Counted from the first letter of the stretch, positions 49,924-60,789 are shown. The stretch is DNA of 64,000 nucleotides from Chitinophaga agri (GCF_010093065.1 NZ_CP048113.1:6714001-6778000), one strand, 5' to 3'. The notes: a model not told the origin generated them from the sequence alone. Made by a program: numbers and translations.

Positions 49924-50715
49924 ATGATTCTAAAGAAGGATTATTTACGTTATATCTTTGTTGTTCCGGTCCTTATCTGCTGTTTCTTTTTTACATCATG
50001 TGTCAATACACGGAAGTCAGTTTATTTTAACAATCTTCCTGATACTGTTATTGCTCCCGTAAAAGGAAATTTTGAGCCGGTAGTCCACAAAAATGACGTA
50101 TTGCAAATTGTTGTTAGTAGTATGAACCCCGAGGATGCTATTGTATTTAACACCCCAAGTGTTACAAACACTTCAATCGCAGGTAGTGGCAATCAGGCAA
50201 CGGGTTATCTGGTAAGTCAGGACGGATATATTGAATATCCGGTGCTTGGAAAAGTCAAAGCAGAAGGATTGACTAAAGAGCAGTTGACAACTTATATACG
50301 CGATGAATTAAATAACCGCAAACTCATGAAGGATCCGGTAGTTACCATCCGGTTCCTCAACTACAGGGTCACCGTGATCGGTGAAGTCGCACACCCTTCG
50401 GTAGTCACAGTGAATAGTGAAAAGATCACCATTCTCGAAGCATTAGGACTGGCCGGTGATATTACCGTCTATGGTAAAAGAGAGAACATTATGCTGATCA
50501 GGGAAGTCAATGGTGAAAAGACTATCAAAAGACTAAATCTGAATAGTTCAGAAGTGTTGTCATCTCCTTATTATTATTTGCAGTCTAACGACGTAGTATA
50601 TGTCGAACCAAATAAATCAAAAGTAGCTGTAGCAACTGGCAGCAGGACAACTATTCCGATCATCATCAGCACGTTGTCTTTAATTGTACTTGCGATTGAC
50701 AGATTAGGCAACTAA
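49924..50715 (+). CDS. wza: Polysaccharide export lipoprotein (Wza-like)
   Basis: A 263-residue outer-membrane-associated export protein. Signal and lipobox at CFFFTSC (about residue 25), then the polysaccharide export domain (VVHKNDVLQIVVSSMNPED) and a SLBB-like segment (VTVIGEVAHPSVVTVNSEKITILEALGLAGDI). A hydrophobic helix at the extreme C-terminus (IPIIISTLSLIVLAID) fits the translocon helix of Wza. It is shorter than E. coli Wza, as usual in Bacteroidota. Confidence 0.9.
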   Translation: MILKKDYLRYIFVVPVLICCFFFTSCVNTRKSVYFNNLPDTVIAPVKGNFEPVVHKNDVLQIVVSSMNPEDAIVFNTPSVTNTSIAGSGNQATGYLVSQDGYIEYPVLGKVKAEGLTKEQLTTYIRDELNNRKLMKDPVVTIRFLNYRVTVIGEVAHPSVVTVNSEKITILEALGLAGDITVYGKRENIMLIREVNGEKTIKRLNLNSSEVLSSPYYYLQSNDVVYVEPNKSKVAVATGSRTTIPIIISTLSLIVLAIDRLGN

Positions 50716-50765
50716 CAGAGCTGATGTTATTCCAATAATTCATCCTACAAATTGTGTTGAGAGCC

Positions 50766-53150
50766 ATGCAACAGAAAGTAATCAATACGCGCGCAAAACG
50801 AGAGGAACATACAGGCCTCCTTGAAATGATCAGGCATAAATATCAGCCTTACTGGCCTTTATTTGTGATTGCGTCAATTATTTCTTTCTCAATCGCATAT
50901 GTTTATCTGAGATATGCAACCCCACTGTATAAAATATCATCTTCTCTGTTGATCAAAGAAGATACACGCCCCGTTGAGAGCTCTATCATCGAAATGATGG
51001 ACCCGCTCGGCAGAGGTAAGAAAGTAGATAACGAGATCGAAATATTAAAGTCAAGAACCATAGCGAAAACTGTTGTAAGAAATCTGAACCTCTACGGTGA
51101 AGTATTCGAAAAAGGCAGGATCCGCGATATCTCCATGTATAAAACAGGACCGGTACAGTTTGAGTTTCTTGATCCGGACCTGATCGATCCTAATGAAGGT
51201 ACTATCGTTCCGCTGAAATATGATTATGCAGGAAAGAAAGTTTCCCTCGATGATCAGACCTACCCGCTGAATGATACGGTTCATACCAAATGGGGCCGGA
51301 TGATCATCAAGCCGGTGCCAGGATACAATCCAAATGGTGAACATGGTGAAGGTTACTACCTGAAAGTATCCGGTGACAGAGCCCTGGCCGGCGTTTTCCT
51401 GAGCAATCTGAAAATTGCGCCTGCTACCAAAACTGCAAATGTACTCAGACTGGAATACGTTGACGCCGTGCCTAAAAGGGGGATGGACATGCTCAACGAA
51501 CTGATGAAGGCATACGATGCTGCATCTATTGATGATAAGAATAAAACAGCCTCTAAAACGATGGCTTTCGTGGAAGAGCGACTGCGTATCATCACTGCGG
51601 AACTCAGCCAGGTAGAAGGAAAGATCCAGGAGTATAAAACCAATGAAGGGATCGTTGATATCAGCGAACAAAGTAAATTATTCCTGAACGCTGTACAGGA
51701 TAATGACGTTCGCCTCAGCGAAGCCGATATGCAATTGTCCTCTCTTTCTGCCGTGCAGGAATATGTAAAAGGAAAGGGCGCCGGTGATAACCTGGTACCT
51801 GCTACTTTGGGCATTGCTGATCCGACCTTACTCGGACTCGTTAGCAAACTGCAGGATTCTGAACTCCAGCTGGAAAGGCTGAGAAAGACCACTGGTGAGA
51901 ACAGTCCGCTGATAGCCAGTCTGACCGCACAGATCGAAAAACTCAGACCTGCGATCCTGGATAACATCAGCAGCTTACGCGCTAACCTCGAAGCATCGAG
52001 AGCGAAACTCGCCGGTCAGAACGGCCGTTTCATGAGTATGCTGAAAGGTGTACCCAGCAAGGAAAAAACATTGCTGGAAGTAAGCAGACAACAACAGATC
52101 AAAAACAACATCTATACTTTCCTGCTGGAAAAACGTGAAGAGACCCAGCTGCAATATGCGGCTGCTATCTCCGACAGCCGTATCATTGACCTGGCAGAGG
52201 CAGAAAGCTTCCCTTTCAGTCCGAAGAAGTCAATGGTGATGGCACTGGCACTCATCGCAGGTATTGCAGTAGTAGCCGGCTTCATCGCAGTGAAAGATCT
52301 GATGAACCATAAAGTAATGTTCCGGTCAGATATCGAAAAAGGTACTTCTGCACCGATCATCGCTGAGATCATGTTCGACAAAAGCGGCGCTATCGCTATC
52401 ACAGAAGGTAAGCGTACACCGGTTGCTGAACAGTTCAGGGCTTTACGTACCAGCTTATCTTACATAGGTATTAACGGCGATAACAAGACCATCCTCGTCA
52501 CTTCCTCTATTTCCGGTGAGGGTAAGAGCTTCGTTGCGGTGAATCTCGCACTGAGCCTCTCCCTGACTAAAAAGAAAGTGGTGCTGCTGGAGTTTGACCT
52601 GAGAAAACCTAAGGTGAGCAAGATCCTCAATGTACCGCACCATCCGGGTATCAGTAATTACCTGGTAGGTCACTCGTCACTGAGCGATATCCTCAAGCAG
52701 CCAATTGAGAACAATGAATATATGTACCTGCTTTCTGCAGGGGTGATACCACCGAATCCGACAGAGCTGATATTGAATGGCAGATTAGAACATCTGCTGG
52801 CTAACCTCAGAGCATCGTTTGACTATGTGATCATTGACTCCGCTCCGGTAGGTCCTGTTACTGATGCACGCCTGCTCGCTCCATTCGCTGATGCAACACT
52901 GTATGTAGTACGTCATGACAGAACGCCTAAGTTTAACCTCAAAATGGTTGAAGACCTGTATGAACAAGGAGATCTTGGAAAATTGAACATCGTGTTCAAT
53001 GGTCTGAAGATGCGTGGCGCACCTGGTTATGCATACGGCTATGGCGGCGGTTACGGTTATGGTAACGGACAGGGATATGGGTATGGTTACACCGAAGAAA
53101 CCAAAAATGGCACTGTGAAGAAGGGTCGGTTTACAAAGATTTTCAAGTAA
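50766..53150 (+). CDS. wzc: Polysaccharide co-polymerase/tyrosine autokinase (Wzc-like)
   Basis: A ~794-residue inner membrane BY-kinase: N-terminal Wzz/GumC domain with first helix (PLFVIASIISFSIAYVYL), a long periplasmic coiled-coil region, second helix (MVMALALIAGIAVVAGFIAV, about 490-510). The cytoplasmic kinase follows, with Walker A SISGEGKS (about 581-588), Walker A' VVLLEFDLRKPK (about 604), and Walker B VIIDSAPVG. The tail (about 753-775) is a Gly/Tyr repeat with eight Tyr, the usual autophosphorylation cluster. A GTG four codons upstream is an alternative start. It controls chain length/export with the Wza-like protein. Confidence 0.93.
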   Translation: MQQKVINTRAKREEHTGLLEMIRHKYQPYWPLFVIASIISFSIAYVYLRYATPLYKISSSLLIKEDTRPVESSIIEMMDPLGRGKKVDNEIEILKSRTIAKTVVRNLNLYGEVFEKGRIRDISMYKTGPVQFEFLDPDLIDPNEGTIVPLKYDYAGKKVSLDDQTYPLNDTVHTKWGRMIIKPVPGYNPNGEHGEGYYLKVSGDRALAGVFLSNLKIAPATKTANVLRLEYVDAVPKRGMDMLNELMKAYDAASIDDKNKTASKTMAFVEERLRIITAELSQVEGKIQEYKTNEGIVDISEQSKLFLNAVQDNDVRLSEADMQLSSLSAVQEYVKGKGAGDNLVPATLGIADPTLLGLVSKLQDSELQLERLRKTTGENSPLIASLTAQIEKLRPAILDNISSLRANLEASRAKLAGQNGRFMSMLKGVPSKEKTLLEVSRQQQIKNNIYTFLLEKREETQLQYAAAISDSRIIDLAEAESFPFSPKKSMVMALALIAGIAVVAGFIAVKDLMNHKVMFRSDIEKGTSAPIIAEIMFDKSGAIAITEGKRTPVAEQFRALRTSLSYIGINGDNKTILVTSSISGEGKSFVAVNLALSLSLTKKKVVLLEFDLRKPKVSKILNVPHHPGISNYLVGHSSLSDILKQPIENNEYMYLLSAGVIPPNPTELILNGRLEHLLANLRASFDYVIIDSAPVGPVTDARLLAPFADATLYVVRHDRTPKFNLKMVEDLYEQGDLGKLNIVFNGLKMRGAPGYAYGYGGGYGYGNGQGYGYGYTEETKNGTVKKGRFTKIFK

Positions 53151-53160
53151 AAAGAACAGT

Positions 53161-53191
53161 GGCATTACGGTAAGCTGATTATCGTAATGCC
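53161..53191 (+). terminator. Hairpin between wzc and upxY
   Basis: GGCATTACG / CGTAATGCC, a perfect 9-bp stem with a 13-base loop, 11 bases after the wzc stop and about 155 before upxY. Only a weak T-run follows, so it may be a leaky terminator on which an antiterminator could act. Confidence 0.45.
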
Positions 53192-53345
53192 TTGAGATAC
53201 ATACTTTTTGAAAAATGCTCATGTGACTGAGGAGGCGAAGCTATGCCAAATTCTCTTCCTCTTCTTTTCCCGCCTTTATTGATTCCACCTTATCAACTTA
53301 TTATTTCTATTTAATCATGCTTTATTAACTTTTAAACCCACTGAA

Positions 53346-53906
53346 ATGGAACAGAAGACACACACCTGGTATGCAGTCTATACTAAACCCAGATGGGAGA
53401 AAAAAGTGGCGGATGCGCTGGTTCGGAAACAAATCGAAACATACTGTCCGCTAAACAGAGTAACACATCAGTGGAGCGATCGTAAAAAGATCGTTGAAGA
53501 ACCTCTCTTCAAATCGTATGTGTTTGTCCGCATTCCTGAGGACAAAAAAACGCTCGTACGCGAAACAAGCGGTATCGTGAATTTCGTGTACTGGTTAGGT
53601 AAGCCTGCCAGTATTCCTGAGCATGAAATTGACCTCATCAAACGTTTCCTGCGTGAATACCAGGACGTGGAAGTGGAACGTTTCCCCATACAGGAAGACG
53701 ATCTGATACGCATCACTGCCGGACCGCTCATGCATCAGCATGGCAGGGTGGTGGAAGCCAGCAAGAATACAGTGAAAGCTGTATTGTACAGCATGGGCTT
53801 CTCCCTCATCGCTACTGTGAAGACCAGCGATCTGATGCTGATGAATAACAACAACACAAAAGAATACGCTGGTTCCGCGAAAGTAGGTGTCAGCAGTGCT
53901 ATCTAA
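53346..53906 (+). CDS. upxY: UpxY-type transcription antiterminator (NusG-like)
   Basis: A 186-residue NusG paralogue. NGN domain (about 8-115): TWYAVYTKPRWEKKVADAL, ETYCPLNRV, FKSYVFVRI, NFVYWLGKPASIPE. A short KOW segment follows (DLIRITAGPLMHQHGRVVEASKNTVKAVLYSMGFSLIATV). In Bacteroides such proteins allow RNA polymerase to transcribe long capsule operons. Here it lies after the export genes and before all sugar-synthesis genes, so it may act on the downstream part. The protein has no other recognisable domain. Confidence 0.9.
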   Translation: MEQKTHTWYAVYTKPRWEKKVADALVRKQIETYCPLNRVTHQWSDRKKIVEEPLFKSYVFVRIPEDKKTLVRETSGIVNFVYWLGKPASIPEHEIDLIKRFLREYQDVEVERFPIQEDDLIRITAGPLMHQHGRVVEASKNTVKAVLYSMGFSLIATVKTSDLMLMNNNNTKEYAGSAKVGVSSAI

Positions 53907-53926
53907 AATATCAACCCTAAACATTT

Positions 53927-54946
53927 ATGCTACACGTATTATTATGTGGAGGGTCAGGAACCCGTCTCTGGCCACTATCAAATAAACAGACGCCGAAACA
54001 ACTGCTGCCGTTATTTGACGGACAGAGTTTATTGCAATTAACATGGGTGCGCAATAACAGCTTCTGTGATAGTGTCATAGCGGTAGTGAATGAGCAACAG
54101 GCCGACATTGTGAATAAGCAGCTGCAGGAAGCAGGTGCCACCAATATCCAGATGCTGGCTGAACCTGTAGGTCGTAACACGGCTGCAGCCATCGCGCTGG
54201 CGGCATTCTCCGCGTCTCCTGAAACTATCCTGCTTATCACACCTGCTGATCACCTTATTGGTACGCCTGATCTGTATGCTGAAACCATACAGAAAGCTGC
54301 TGCATTAGCTGCTGAAGGACACCTGGTGACCATCGGTCTGAAACCTGCTTATCCTGAAACAGGATACGGTTATATTCAGCATGCCGGTTATGATGTCGTT
54401 CGCTTTACGGAAAAGCCAAACGCTGTTACTGCTGAAGCAATGCTGCAAAGTGGTGATTACCTCTGGAACAGCGGTATCTTCTGCGGCAAAGCAGGCGTAC
54501 TGTTACAACAGCTGCTGGAATATGCACCAGAAATTTATGCGGCTGCTTCCGAAGCAGCGGCCATCTGGAAAGAAACCGGCGTGATACCACTGGCGGCTAT
54601 GGAAGCTATTCCTTCTGATAGTATCGACTACGCTGTACTGGAAAAAAGTAATATCGTGAAGGTGGTACCAAGTGCCATGCAATGGAGTGATGTAGGTGGT
54701 TACGAAGCACTGGCAGAAGCACTCGCGAGTCACTACCGTTACAGCAACCATCAGGCAGTATTCATTGAAAGTGATCCCGTGAACAGCATGGTGATCGGAA
54801 AAGATAAACTGGTCGCATTGGTAGGCGTGGAAAACGTAGTGGTGGTAAATACCCCCGAAGCCCTGCTGATATTACAGAAAGGAAAAGGACAGGAAATAAA
54901 ACAACTGCATCAGTGGGTGAAGGAGAACAGGCCTGAACTGCTGTAA
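53927..54946 (+). CDS. manC: Mannose-1-phosphate guanylyltransferase
   Basis: Makes GDP-mannose from mannose 1-phosphate and GTP. A 339-residue enzyme with the nucleotidyltransferase signature LLCGGSGTRLWPLSNKQTPKQLLPLF (residues about 6-30), EPVGRNTAAAIALAA, the sugar-binding TEKPNAVTAEAML, and DYAVLEKSN. It lacks the C-terminal isomerase domain of two-domain ManC proteins. It supplies the GDP-mannose that Gmd and Fcl, encoded downstream, convert to GDP-fucose. Confidence 0.93.
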   Translation: MLHVLLCGGSGTRLWPLSNKQTPKQLLPLFDGQSLLQLTWVRNNSFCDSVIAVVNEQQADIVNKQLQEAGATNIQMLAEPVGRNTAAAIALAAFSASPETILLITPADHLIGTPDLYAETIQKAAALAAEGHLVTIGLKPAYPETGYGYIQHAGYDVVRFTEKPNAVTAEAMLQSGDYLWNSGIFCGKAGVLLQQLLEYAPEIYAAASEAAAIWKETGVIPLAAMEAIPSDSIDYAVLEKSNIVKVVPSAMQWSDVGGYEALAEALASHYRYSNHQAVFIESDPVNSMVIGKDKLVALVGVENVVVVNTPEALLILQKGKGQEIKQLHQWVKENRPELL

Positions 54947-54961
54947 ACAATAGACAACCGT

Positions 54962-55903
54962 ATGCAACTTAACGATAAAATATATGTAGCCGGTCACCGT
55001 GGAATGGTGGGTGGCGCTATCAGCAGAAGATTACAGACACTGGGTTATAATAACCTGGTGACAAGAACTTCCGCAGAGCTGGATCTGCGCTCTCAGGCTG
55101 CTGTGAATGAATTCTTCGCGACAGAAAAGCCGGAATATGTATTCCTGGCTGCCGCAAAAGTAGGCGGTATTCATGCTAACAATACCTATCGTGCAGAATT
55201 CCTGTATGATAATCTCATCATGGAAGCTAACATCATCCATGCTGCACACCAGAACGGTGTGAAAAAACTCATGTTCCTCGGCAGCTCCTGCATCTATCCT
55301 AAAATGGCGCCACAGCCACTGCGGGAAGATAGTCTGCTGACCGGATTACTAGAGCCAACCAACGAACCTTACGCCATTGCCAAAATAGCTGGTATCAAAT
55401 TATGCGAAGCATACCGCGACCAGTACGGCGCTAACTTTATCAGTGTAATGCCTACTAACCTGTATGGCATCGGTGATAACTACCATCCCGAAAATTCACA
55501 TGTACTGCCGGCACTGATCCGTCGCTTTCATGAAGCAAAGGAGAACAATGCGCCTGAAGTTACTGTATGGGGAAGTGGTACACCGAAACGTGAGTTCCTG
55601 TATGCAGACGACCTGGCTGCTGCCTGCGTTTATCTGATGCTGCATTACGATGGAAAAGAACTGGTGAACATCGGAACAGGTGAAGACCTTACTATCCGTG
55701 AACTGGCAGAGACTGTCAAAGAAGTAGTGGGCTATACAGGTGCGCTCGTTTTTGATGCGACTAAACCTGACGGGACGCCCCGTAAGCTCATGGATGTTTC
55801 CAAGCTTAATAACCTGGGCTGGAAACACAGCGTAGAACTGAAAGAAGGCCTTCAACTGGCCTATGCCGACTTTTTGCAGAAAAAACAGATGGTCACATTG
55901 TAA
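54962..55903 (+). CDS. fcl: GDP-L-fucose synthase
   Basis: Epimerase/reductase that turns GDP-4-keto-6-deoxy-mannose into GDP-L-fucose. A 313-residue extended SDR with [16 protein letters not shown] (about 9-24), [29 protein letters not shown], catalytic [10 protein letters not shown], and [14 protein letters not shown]. It stands two genes upstream of gmd, with ugd between. Confidence 0.95.
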   Translation: MQLNDKIYVAGHRGMVGGAISRRLQTLGYNNLVTRTSAELDLRSQAAVNEFFATEKPEYVFLAAAKVGGIHANNTYRAEFLYDNLIMEANIIHAAHQNGVKKLMFLGSSCIYPKMAPQPLREDSLLTGLLEPTNEPYAIAKIAGIKLCEAYRDQYGANFISVMPTNLYGIGDNYHPENSHVLPALIRRFHEAKENNAPEVTVWGSGTPKREFLYADDLAAACVYLMLHYDGKELVNIGTGEDLTIRELAETVKEVVGYTGALVFDATKPDGTPRKLMDVSKLNNLGWKHSVELKEGLQLAYADFLQKKQMVTL

Positions 55904-55937
55904 TAAAATTGTTTAACCGCGTCTCAACAGTTATTAA

Positions 55938-57284
55938 ATGAAAGCAATCGTAATTGGAACCGGATATGTAGGGCTCGTTACCGGTGCCTGTCTCGCAGAA
56001 GTAGGTACACAGGTAGTTTGTGTAGATGTGAATGCCGAGAAGATCAATAACCTCCAGAATGGTATCTTACCTATTTATGAACCGGGTCTCGAAGAGATCG
56101 TTACCCGTAACTATAACAACGGCCGCCTGTCCTTCAGTACGAATCTGGCTGAAGTGATCCCTGGCGCCGATATCGCCTTCATCGCGGTAGGTACCCCTCC
56201 CGGTGAAGATGGTAGCGCTGACCTGCAATATGTACTGCAGGTAGCAAAAGAGATCGGTACACATATGACCGATTACCTGGTGGTCGTTACCAAGAGCACT
56301 GTACCTGTTGGTACTGCTGTGAAAGTGAACAGAGAGATCAAACAGGCTATGCTGGACAGAGGCGCACTGCTCGACTACGACGTGGCGTCTAATCCTGAGT
56401 TCCTCAAGGAAGGTGCTGCTGTACAGGACTTCCTGAAGCCTGACCGTATCGTTTGTGGCGTGAACACTGACCGCGCAAAAGAAGTACTGGAGCGCCTGTA
56501 TCATCCATTCCTGCTGAACGGTCGTCCGATCATCTTTATGGACATCGCTTCTGCTGAGATGACAAAGTATGCGGCTAACGCAATGCTGGCTACAAAGATC
56601 TCCTTCATCAATGATATCGCTAACCTCTGCGAACTGGTAGGTGCTGATGTGAACAAAGTGCGTAAAGGTATCGGTAGTGATGCGAGGATCGGTAACAGCT
56701 TTATCTATCCTGGTATCGGTTATGGCGGTTCCTGCTTCCCGAAAGATGTGAAGGCACTGGTACGTACCGGTATGGAATATGGCCACGGCTTACGTATCCT
56801 GGAAGCGGTAGAAGCTGTGAATAATGATCAGAAGAAAGTACTGTTCCACAAGATCAGCAAACACTTCGATGGTATGCTGAAAGACAAGACCTTCGCTGTA
56901 TGGGGACTTTCCTTCAAGCCAGGTACCGACGATATGCGCGAGGCATCCAGCCTGGTGCTGATCGAGGCCCTGCTGGAAGCAGGTGCGAAAGTACGCGTGT
57001 TTGACCCGGTAGCAGCGCATGAAGCGAAAAAGACACTGGGTGAAAGCGTCACCTGGGCAACCGACCTGTATGATGCGGCTGAAGGCGCTGACGCCGTCCT
57101 GCTGGTGACTGAGTGGAACGAATTCCGCCTGCCGGACTGGACCCGTATTAAACAAATTGTGAAAACCCCTGTTGTATTTGACGGCAGGAACATATATGAC
57201 AACACATATCTTGAGAAAAACGGTTTTATCTGTTACAGCATTGGTATATCCCAGCCGGCAGTGAGCGTACTCTCCAGAAGTTAA
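55938..57284 (+). CDS. ugd: UDP-glucose 6-dehydrogenase
   Basis: Oxidises UDP-glucose to UDP-glucuronate with 2 NAD. A 448-residue enzyme: NAD motif [17 protein letters not shown] (7-23), [15 protein letters not shown], and [10 protein letters not shown] with the catalytic Cys (about residue 265). The C-terminal domain with [15 protein letters not shown] is complete. It indicates an acidic sugar in the polymer. Confidence 0.95.
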   Translation: MKAIVIGTGYVGLVTGACLAEVGTQVVCVDVNAEKINNLQNGILPIYEPGLEEIVTRNYNNGRLSFSTNLAEVIPGADIAFIAVGTPPGEDGSADLQYVLQVAKEIGTHMTDYLVVVTKSTVPVGTAVKVNREIKQAMLDRGALLDYDVASNPEFLKEGAAVQDFLKPDRIVCGVNTDRAKEVLERLYHPFLLNGRPIIFMDIASAEMTKYAANAMLATKISFINDIANLCELVGADVNKVRKGIGSDARIGNSFIYPGIGYGGSCFPKDVKALVRTGMEYGHGLRILEAVEAVNNDQKKVLFHKISKHFDGMLKDKTFAVWGLSFKPGTDDMREASSLVLIEALLEAGAKVRVFDPVAAHEAKKTLGESVTWATDLYDAAEGADAVLLVTEWNEFRLPDWTRIKQIVKTPVVFDGRNIYDNTYLEKNGFICYSIGISQPAVSVLSRS

Positions 57285-57324
57285 TTACATTATTCCCCCA
57301 CTTATCTTAATTAAACAAAATAGT

Positions 57325-58422
57325 ATGAAAGTTGCTTTAATCACTGGTGTAAATGGACAAGACGGCGCGTACCTGGCTGAGCTGCTGCTTGAAAAAGGAT
57401 ATATGGTGCATGGCGTAAAACGTCGCGCGTCACTGCTGAACACAGATAGGATCGACCATTTATATCAGGACCCTCATAGTGAAAACGTACGCTTCAGACT
57501 GCACTACGGCGATATGACCGATAGTACTAACCTGATCCGTATCATTCAGGAAACGCAACCTGACGAGATCTATAATCTCGCTGCTATGAGCCATGTGAAA
57601 GTAAGTTTTGATACACCTGAATATACTGCAAATGCAGATGGTATAGGTACACTGCGCATACTGGAAGCACTGCGCATCTTGAAACTGGAAAAGAAAACAA
57701 GGGTATACCAGGCAAGTACTTCCGAGCTGTATGGTCTGGTACAGGAAGTTCCTCAGAGAGAGACCACTCCTTTCTACCCTCGTAGCCCATATGCAGTAGC
57801 TAAATTATATGCTTACTGGATCACCGTTAACTACAGGGAAGCATATGGTATGTTTGCCTGCAACGGTATCCTGTTCAACCATGAAAGTCCGCTGCGTGGT
57901 GAAACTTTCGTCACCCGTAAGATCACCCGCGCTGTAGCAGCGATCGCACTGGGCCTGCAGGACAAGCTGTACCTGGGTAACCTGGATGCACGCCGTGACT
58001 GGGGACACGCGAAAGATTATGTAGAAGCAATGTGGAGAATTCTCCAGCAGGATACACCGGAAGACTATGTGATCGCAACAGGTATCACGACACCGGTACG
58101 TGATTTTGTACGTATGGCATTCGCTGAACTGGGCATCGAACTGAAATTCGAAGGTACCGGTGTAGATGAAGTAGCTTACGTAAGCGCTTGTAATAATGAA
58201 GAGTATACGCTGCCTATCGGTAAGCAGGTACTGGCAGTTGATCCGGCTTACTTCCGTCCTACAGAAGTGGAACTGCTGATCGGCGATCCTACCAAATCCA
58301 AGACTAAATTAGGTTGGGAACCTAAATACGATCTGCAGGAACTGGTGAGTGAAATGGTAACATGCGACGTGGAATTATTCAGAAAAGACAGTAAAACTCA
58401 GTGGGAACAATTGGCAGGATAA
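57325..58422 (+). CDS. gmd: GDP-mannose 4,6-dehydratase
   Basis: First step from GDP-mannose to GDP-fucose. A 365-residue [24 protein letters not shown] (about 6-26), [41 protein letters not shown] (YxxxK), and [16 protein letters not shown]. The SHVKVSF and NHESPLRG strings are diagnostic. Confidence 0.95.
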   Translation: MKVALITGVNGQDGAYLAELLLEKGYMVHGVKRRASLLNTDRIDHLYQDPHSENVRFRLHYGDMTDSTNLIRIIQETQPDEIYNLAAMSHVKVSFDTPEYTANADGIGTLRILEALRILKLEKKTRVYQASTSELYGLVQEVPQRETTPFYPRSPYAVAKLYAYWITVNYREAYGMFACNGILFNHESPLRGETFVTRKITRAVAAIALGLQDKLYLGNLDARRDWGHAKDYVEAMWRILQQDTPEDYVIATGITTPVRDFVRMAFAELGIELKFEGTGVDEVAYVSACNNEEYTLPIGKQVLAVDPAYFRPTEVELLIGDPTKSKTKLGWEPKYDLQELVSEMVTCDVELFRKDSKTQWEQLAG

Positions 58423-58446
58423 GAGCTTGCTTTGCCGGAATCTGTT

Positions 58447-59760
58447 ATGCGCGTAAAAGTTTTTAATCAGTTATCAAGTAATCCTAAGTACAACAAAACA
58501 CTGCAATGGGTAAAACTGCTCACCGTGACCGGGTTTGCCCAGGTGTTTGTACAGGTGGTCAGTTTGCTGAGTGGCATCCTGGTGATCCGCCTGCTGAGTG
58601 TTGAAGAATATGCCTTGTACACACTGGCGAATACCATGCTGGGTACAATGACAGTACTTGCCGACGGTGGTATTTCCACCGGTGTGATGTCACAGGGAAG
58701 CCAGGTATGGCAGGACCGTGATAAATTAGGCACTGTACTTGCTACAGGGATGGACCTTCGCCGCAAGTTTGCGGTAGGTAGTTTGCTGGTGTCTATACCG
58801 GTGCTGCTTTATCTGATGCAGCATCACGGGGCCAGCTGGCTGATGTCCATCCTGATCGTGTTGTCGCTGATCCTGTCTTTCTTCATGGCACTGTCAGGCA
58901 CACTGTTGCAGATAGCGCCCAAGCTGAGACAGGATATTACGCCGCTGCAAAAGAATCAGGTGATTATGAATATTGGCAGACTGGCATTGCTGTGTCTGAC
59001 CATTTTCATTTTTCCGTTTGCCTTTATAGCATTACTGGCAGCAGGGTTGCCACAGATTTGGGGGAACCTTAACCTGCGGAAGATCTCTGCAGGATATGCA
59101 GACTGGCATAAGAAACCGGATCCACAGATCAGGCAGAATATCATGAAGATGGTGAAAAGATTGCTGCCAATGGCGATCTACACCTGCTTCTCCGGACAGA
59201 TCACGATCTGGCTCATTTCCATCTTCGGTACCACGGCGGGCGTCGCTTCCCTTGGTGCACTGGACAGATTATCAATGGCCCTCAGTTTTATTACGATCGT
59301 CTTTGGTACCGTGGTTTTACCCAGGTTTTCCAGACTGCCGAATAACAAGGGCCTGCTGATGAAACGGTTTATGCAGATTGAAGCCGGATTGCTGGCCATG
59401 AGCGTCTGTATCATTTTTACAGCCTGGTTGTTTTCCGCGCAGATATTAAAAGTGCTGGGTCCTAACTATTCTCATCTGACAAATGAAGTGGTATTAAAGA
59501 TCACGATCAGCTGTCTGGGGATCATTGCCACCTCGACTTTTTCTCTCTTTACCAGCAGAAGCTGGGCCATTAATCCGTTCATTTCAATTCCGGTGAGTAT
59601 TGCATCGATCGCCATAGGGGTGGCATTTATTGATATCTCCTCTCTGGGCGGTGTACTCCGCATGAACATTATGATACAGCTGATACAGGTAGCGATGAAC
59701 GTATCGTATAGCCTGATCAAGATCAGCAGAACAAATAACTCTTTACCCACTGAACAATAA
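58447..59760 (+). CDS. wzx: Wzx-like oligosaccharide flippase
   Basis: A 437-residue integral membrane protein of about 12 helices in the MATE-like polysaccharide transporter superfamily. It starts MRVKVFNQLSSNPK after a 24-base gap; an in-frame TTG 15 bases upstream is less likely. The first helices (FAQVFVQVVSLLSGILVIRLLSVEEYALYTLANTMLG) have the usual Wzx N-terminal layout. It would move the lipid-linked repeating unit across the inner membrane. Confidence 0.85.
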   Translation: MRVKVFNQLSSNPKYNKTLQWVKLLTVTGFAQVFVQVVSLLSGILVIRLLSVEEYALYTLANTMLGTMTVLADGGISTGVMSQGSQVWQDRDKLGTVLATGMDLRRKFAVGSLLVSIPVLLYLMQHHGASWLMSILIVLSLILSFFMALSGTLLQIAPKLRQDITPLQKNQVIMNIGRLALLCLTIFIFPFAFIALLAAGLPQIWGNLNLRKISAGYADWHKKPDPQIRQNIMKMVKRLLPMAIYTCFSGQITIWLISIFGTTAGVASLGALDRLSMALSFITIVFGTVVLPRFSRLPNNKGLLMKRFMQIEAGLLAMSVCIIFTAWLFSAQILKVLGPNYSHLTNEVVLKITISCLGIIATSTFSLFTSRSWAINPFISIPVSIASIAIGVAFIDISSLGGVLRMNIMIQLIQVAMNVSYSLIKISRTNNSLPTEQ

Positions 59761-59772
59761 CAAAGAAATTAT

Positions 59773-60789
59773 ATGACATATTACTATCAGGTAGAAGGCT
59801 TACTTCGGAACAATATCGGAGACGTACTTCAGGGAATGGTTGCAAAAGACCTTTTGCCTGAAGGCGCAAGGGTAGCTGACAGGGAAGCGATCGCTGACCT
59901 GGCTGGCAGAGATAGTGGTGTACTGGTAGCAAATGGCTGGTACATGCACTCTTTTGCGAAGTTTCCTCCACCAGATAATATTACGCCGGTATATGCCGCT
60001 GTACACATTGCGAACTCCGCACTGCTGTCAAGCGAACATGTAAGAGAGCATTTCAAAAAGCACGCGCCGATCGGCTGCCGTGATACGAAGACTTTACAGC
60101 TGATGCTGGGCTGGGGTATTCCTGCCTACTATTCCAGCTGCCTGACCATCACTGCCAAACCACGTGGTCCTATCAACAGCAAACCTGATGGGGAAGTACT
60201 GCTGGTAGATAACGTAGACCATCCGGTACCGGATGATGTAGTGGCCAAACTGGAAAAAGTACTGGGCAGGAAGATGGTGAGAGTATCACACGATCCACCG
60301 GATACATCCGGCGATATCGAGGCTTATGCAAAAGTATCTGAGCAGCACATGAACAGTTTGCTGGCACGCTACTGCAATGCTTCCCTGATCCTGACCACCA
60401 AGATACACTGTGCGCTGCCATGCCTGGGTATGGGTGCGAACGTAAAGCTGATCCATCCGAATCCTGCTGATCCGCGCCTGGCGACGGTAGCAGAATTTAT
60501 CGATATTATTTCCTATAAGGATATCCTCAGCAAAGAGGATGCAGGTCTCAACGATTCTCCAGTTAACAAGGAAGCACTGGCTAAAAGAAAACAGTTCCTG
60601 CTGCAGCTGATAGCTGACTCTGTAAAAGAGGGCGCCAATGCAGTACAGGTATCAGGAAAAGCGCGTTACCGCCTGATCAGAATGAAAGCTGCCCTGATGG
60701 CTAAGCTGTACCGCACGAGCGTTGTACTGTCTTACCGTATGGGATTTGCAAAAGAAAAGATCCAGAGAGTATATGGCGCAGGGTTCTGA
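59773..60789 (+). CDS. Polysaccharide pyruvyl transferase family protein
   Basis: A 338-residue PF04230-type enzyme. N-terminal NNIGDVLQGMVAKDLLP, GVLVANGWYMHS, and the C-terminal donor-site segment ILTTKIHCALPCLGMGANVKLIHPNPADPR with the conserved His. The family adds pyruvate ketal to a sugar in the repeating unit from phosphoenolpyruvate. A homologous group in Bacteroidota is of uncertain acceptor. Its 3' end overlaps the following gene by 17 bases. Confidence 0.82.
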   Translation: MTYYYQVEGLLRNNIGDVLQGMVAKDLLPEGARVADREAIADLAGRDSGVLVANGWYMHSFAKFPPPDNITPVYAAVHIANSALLSSEHVREHFKKHAPIGCRDTKTLQLMLGWGIPAYYSSCLTITAKPRGPINSKPDGEVLLVDNVDHPVPDDVVAKLEKVLGRKMVRVSHDPPDTSGDIEAYAKVSEQHMNSLLARYCNASLILTTKIHCALPCLGMGANVKLIHPNPADPRLATVAEFIDIISYKDILSKEDAGLNDSPVNKEALAKRKQFLLQLIADSVKEGANAVQVSGKARYRLIRMKAALMAKLYRTSVVLSYRMGFAKEKIQRVYGAGF

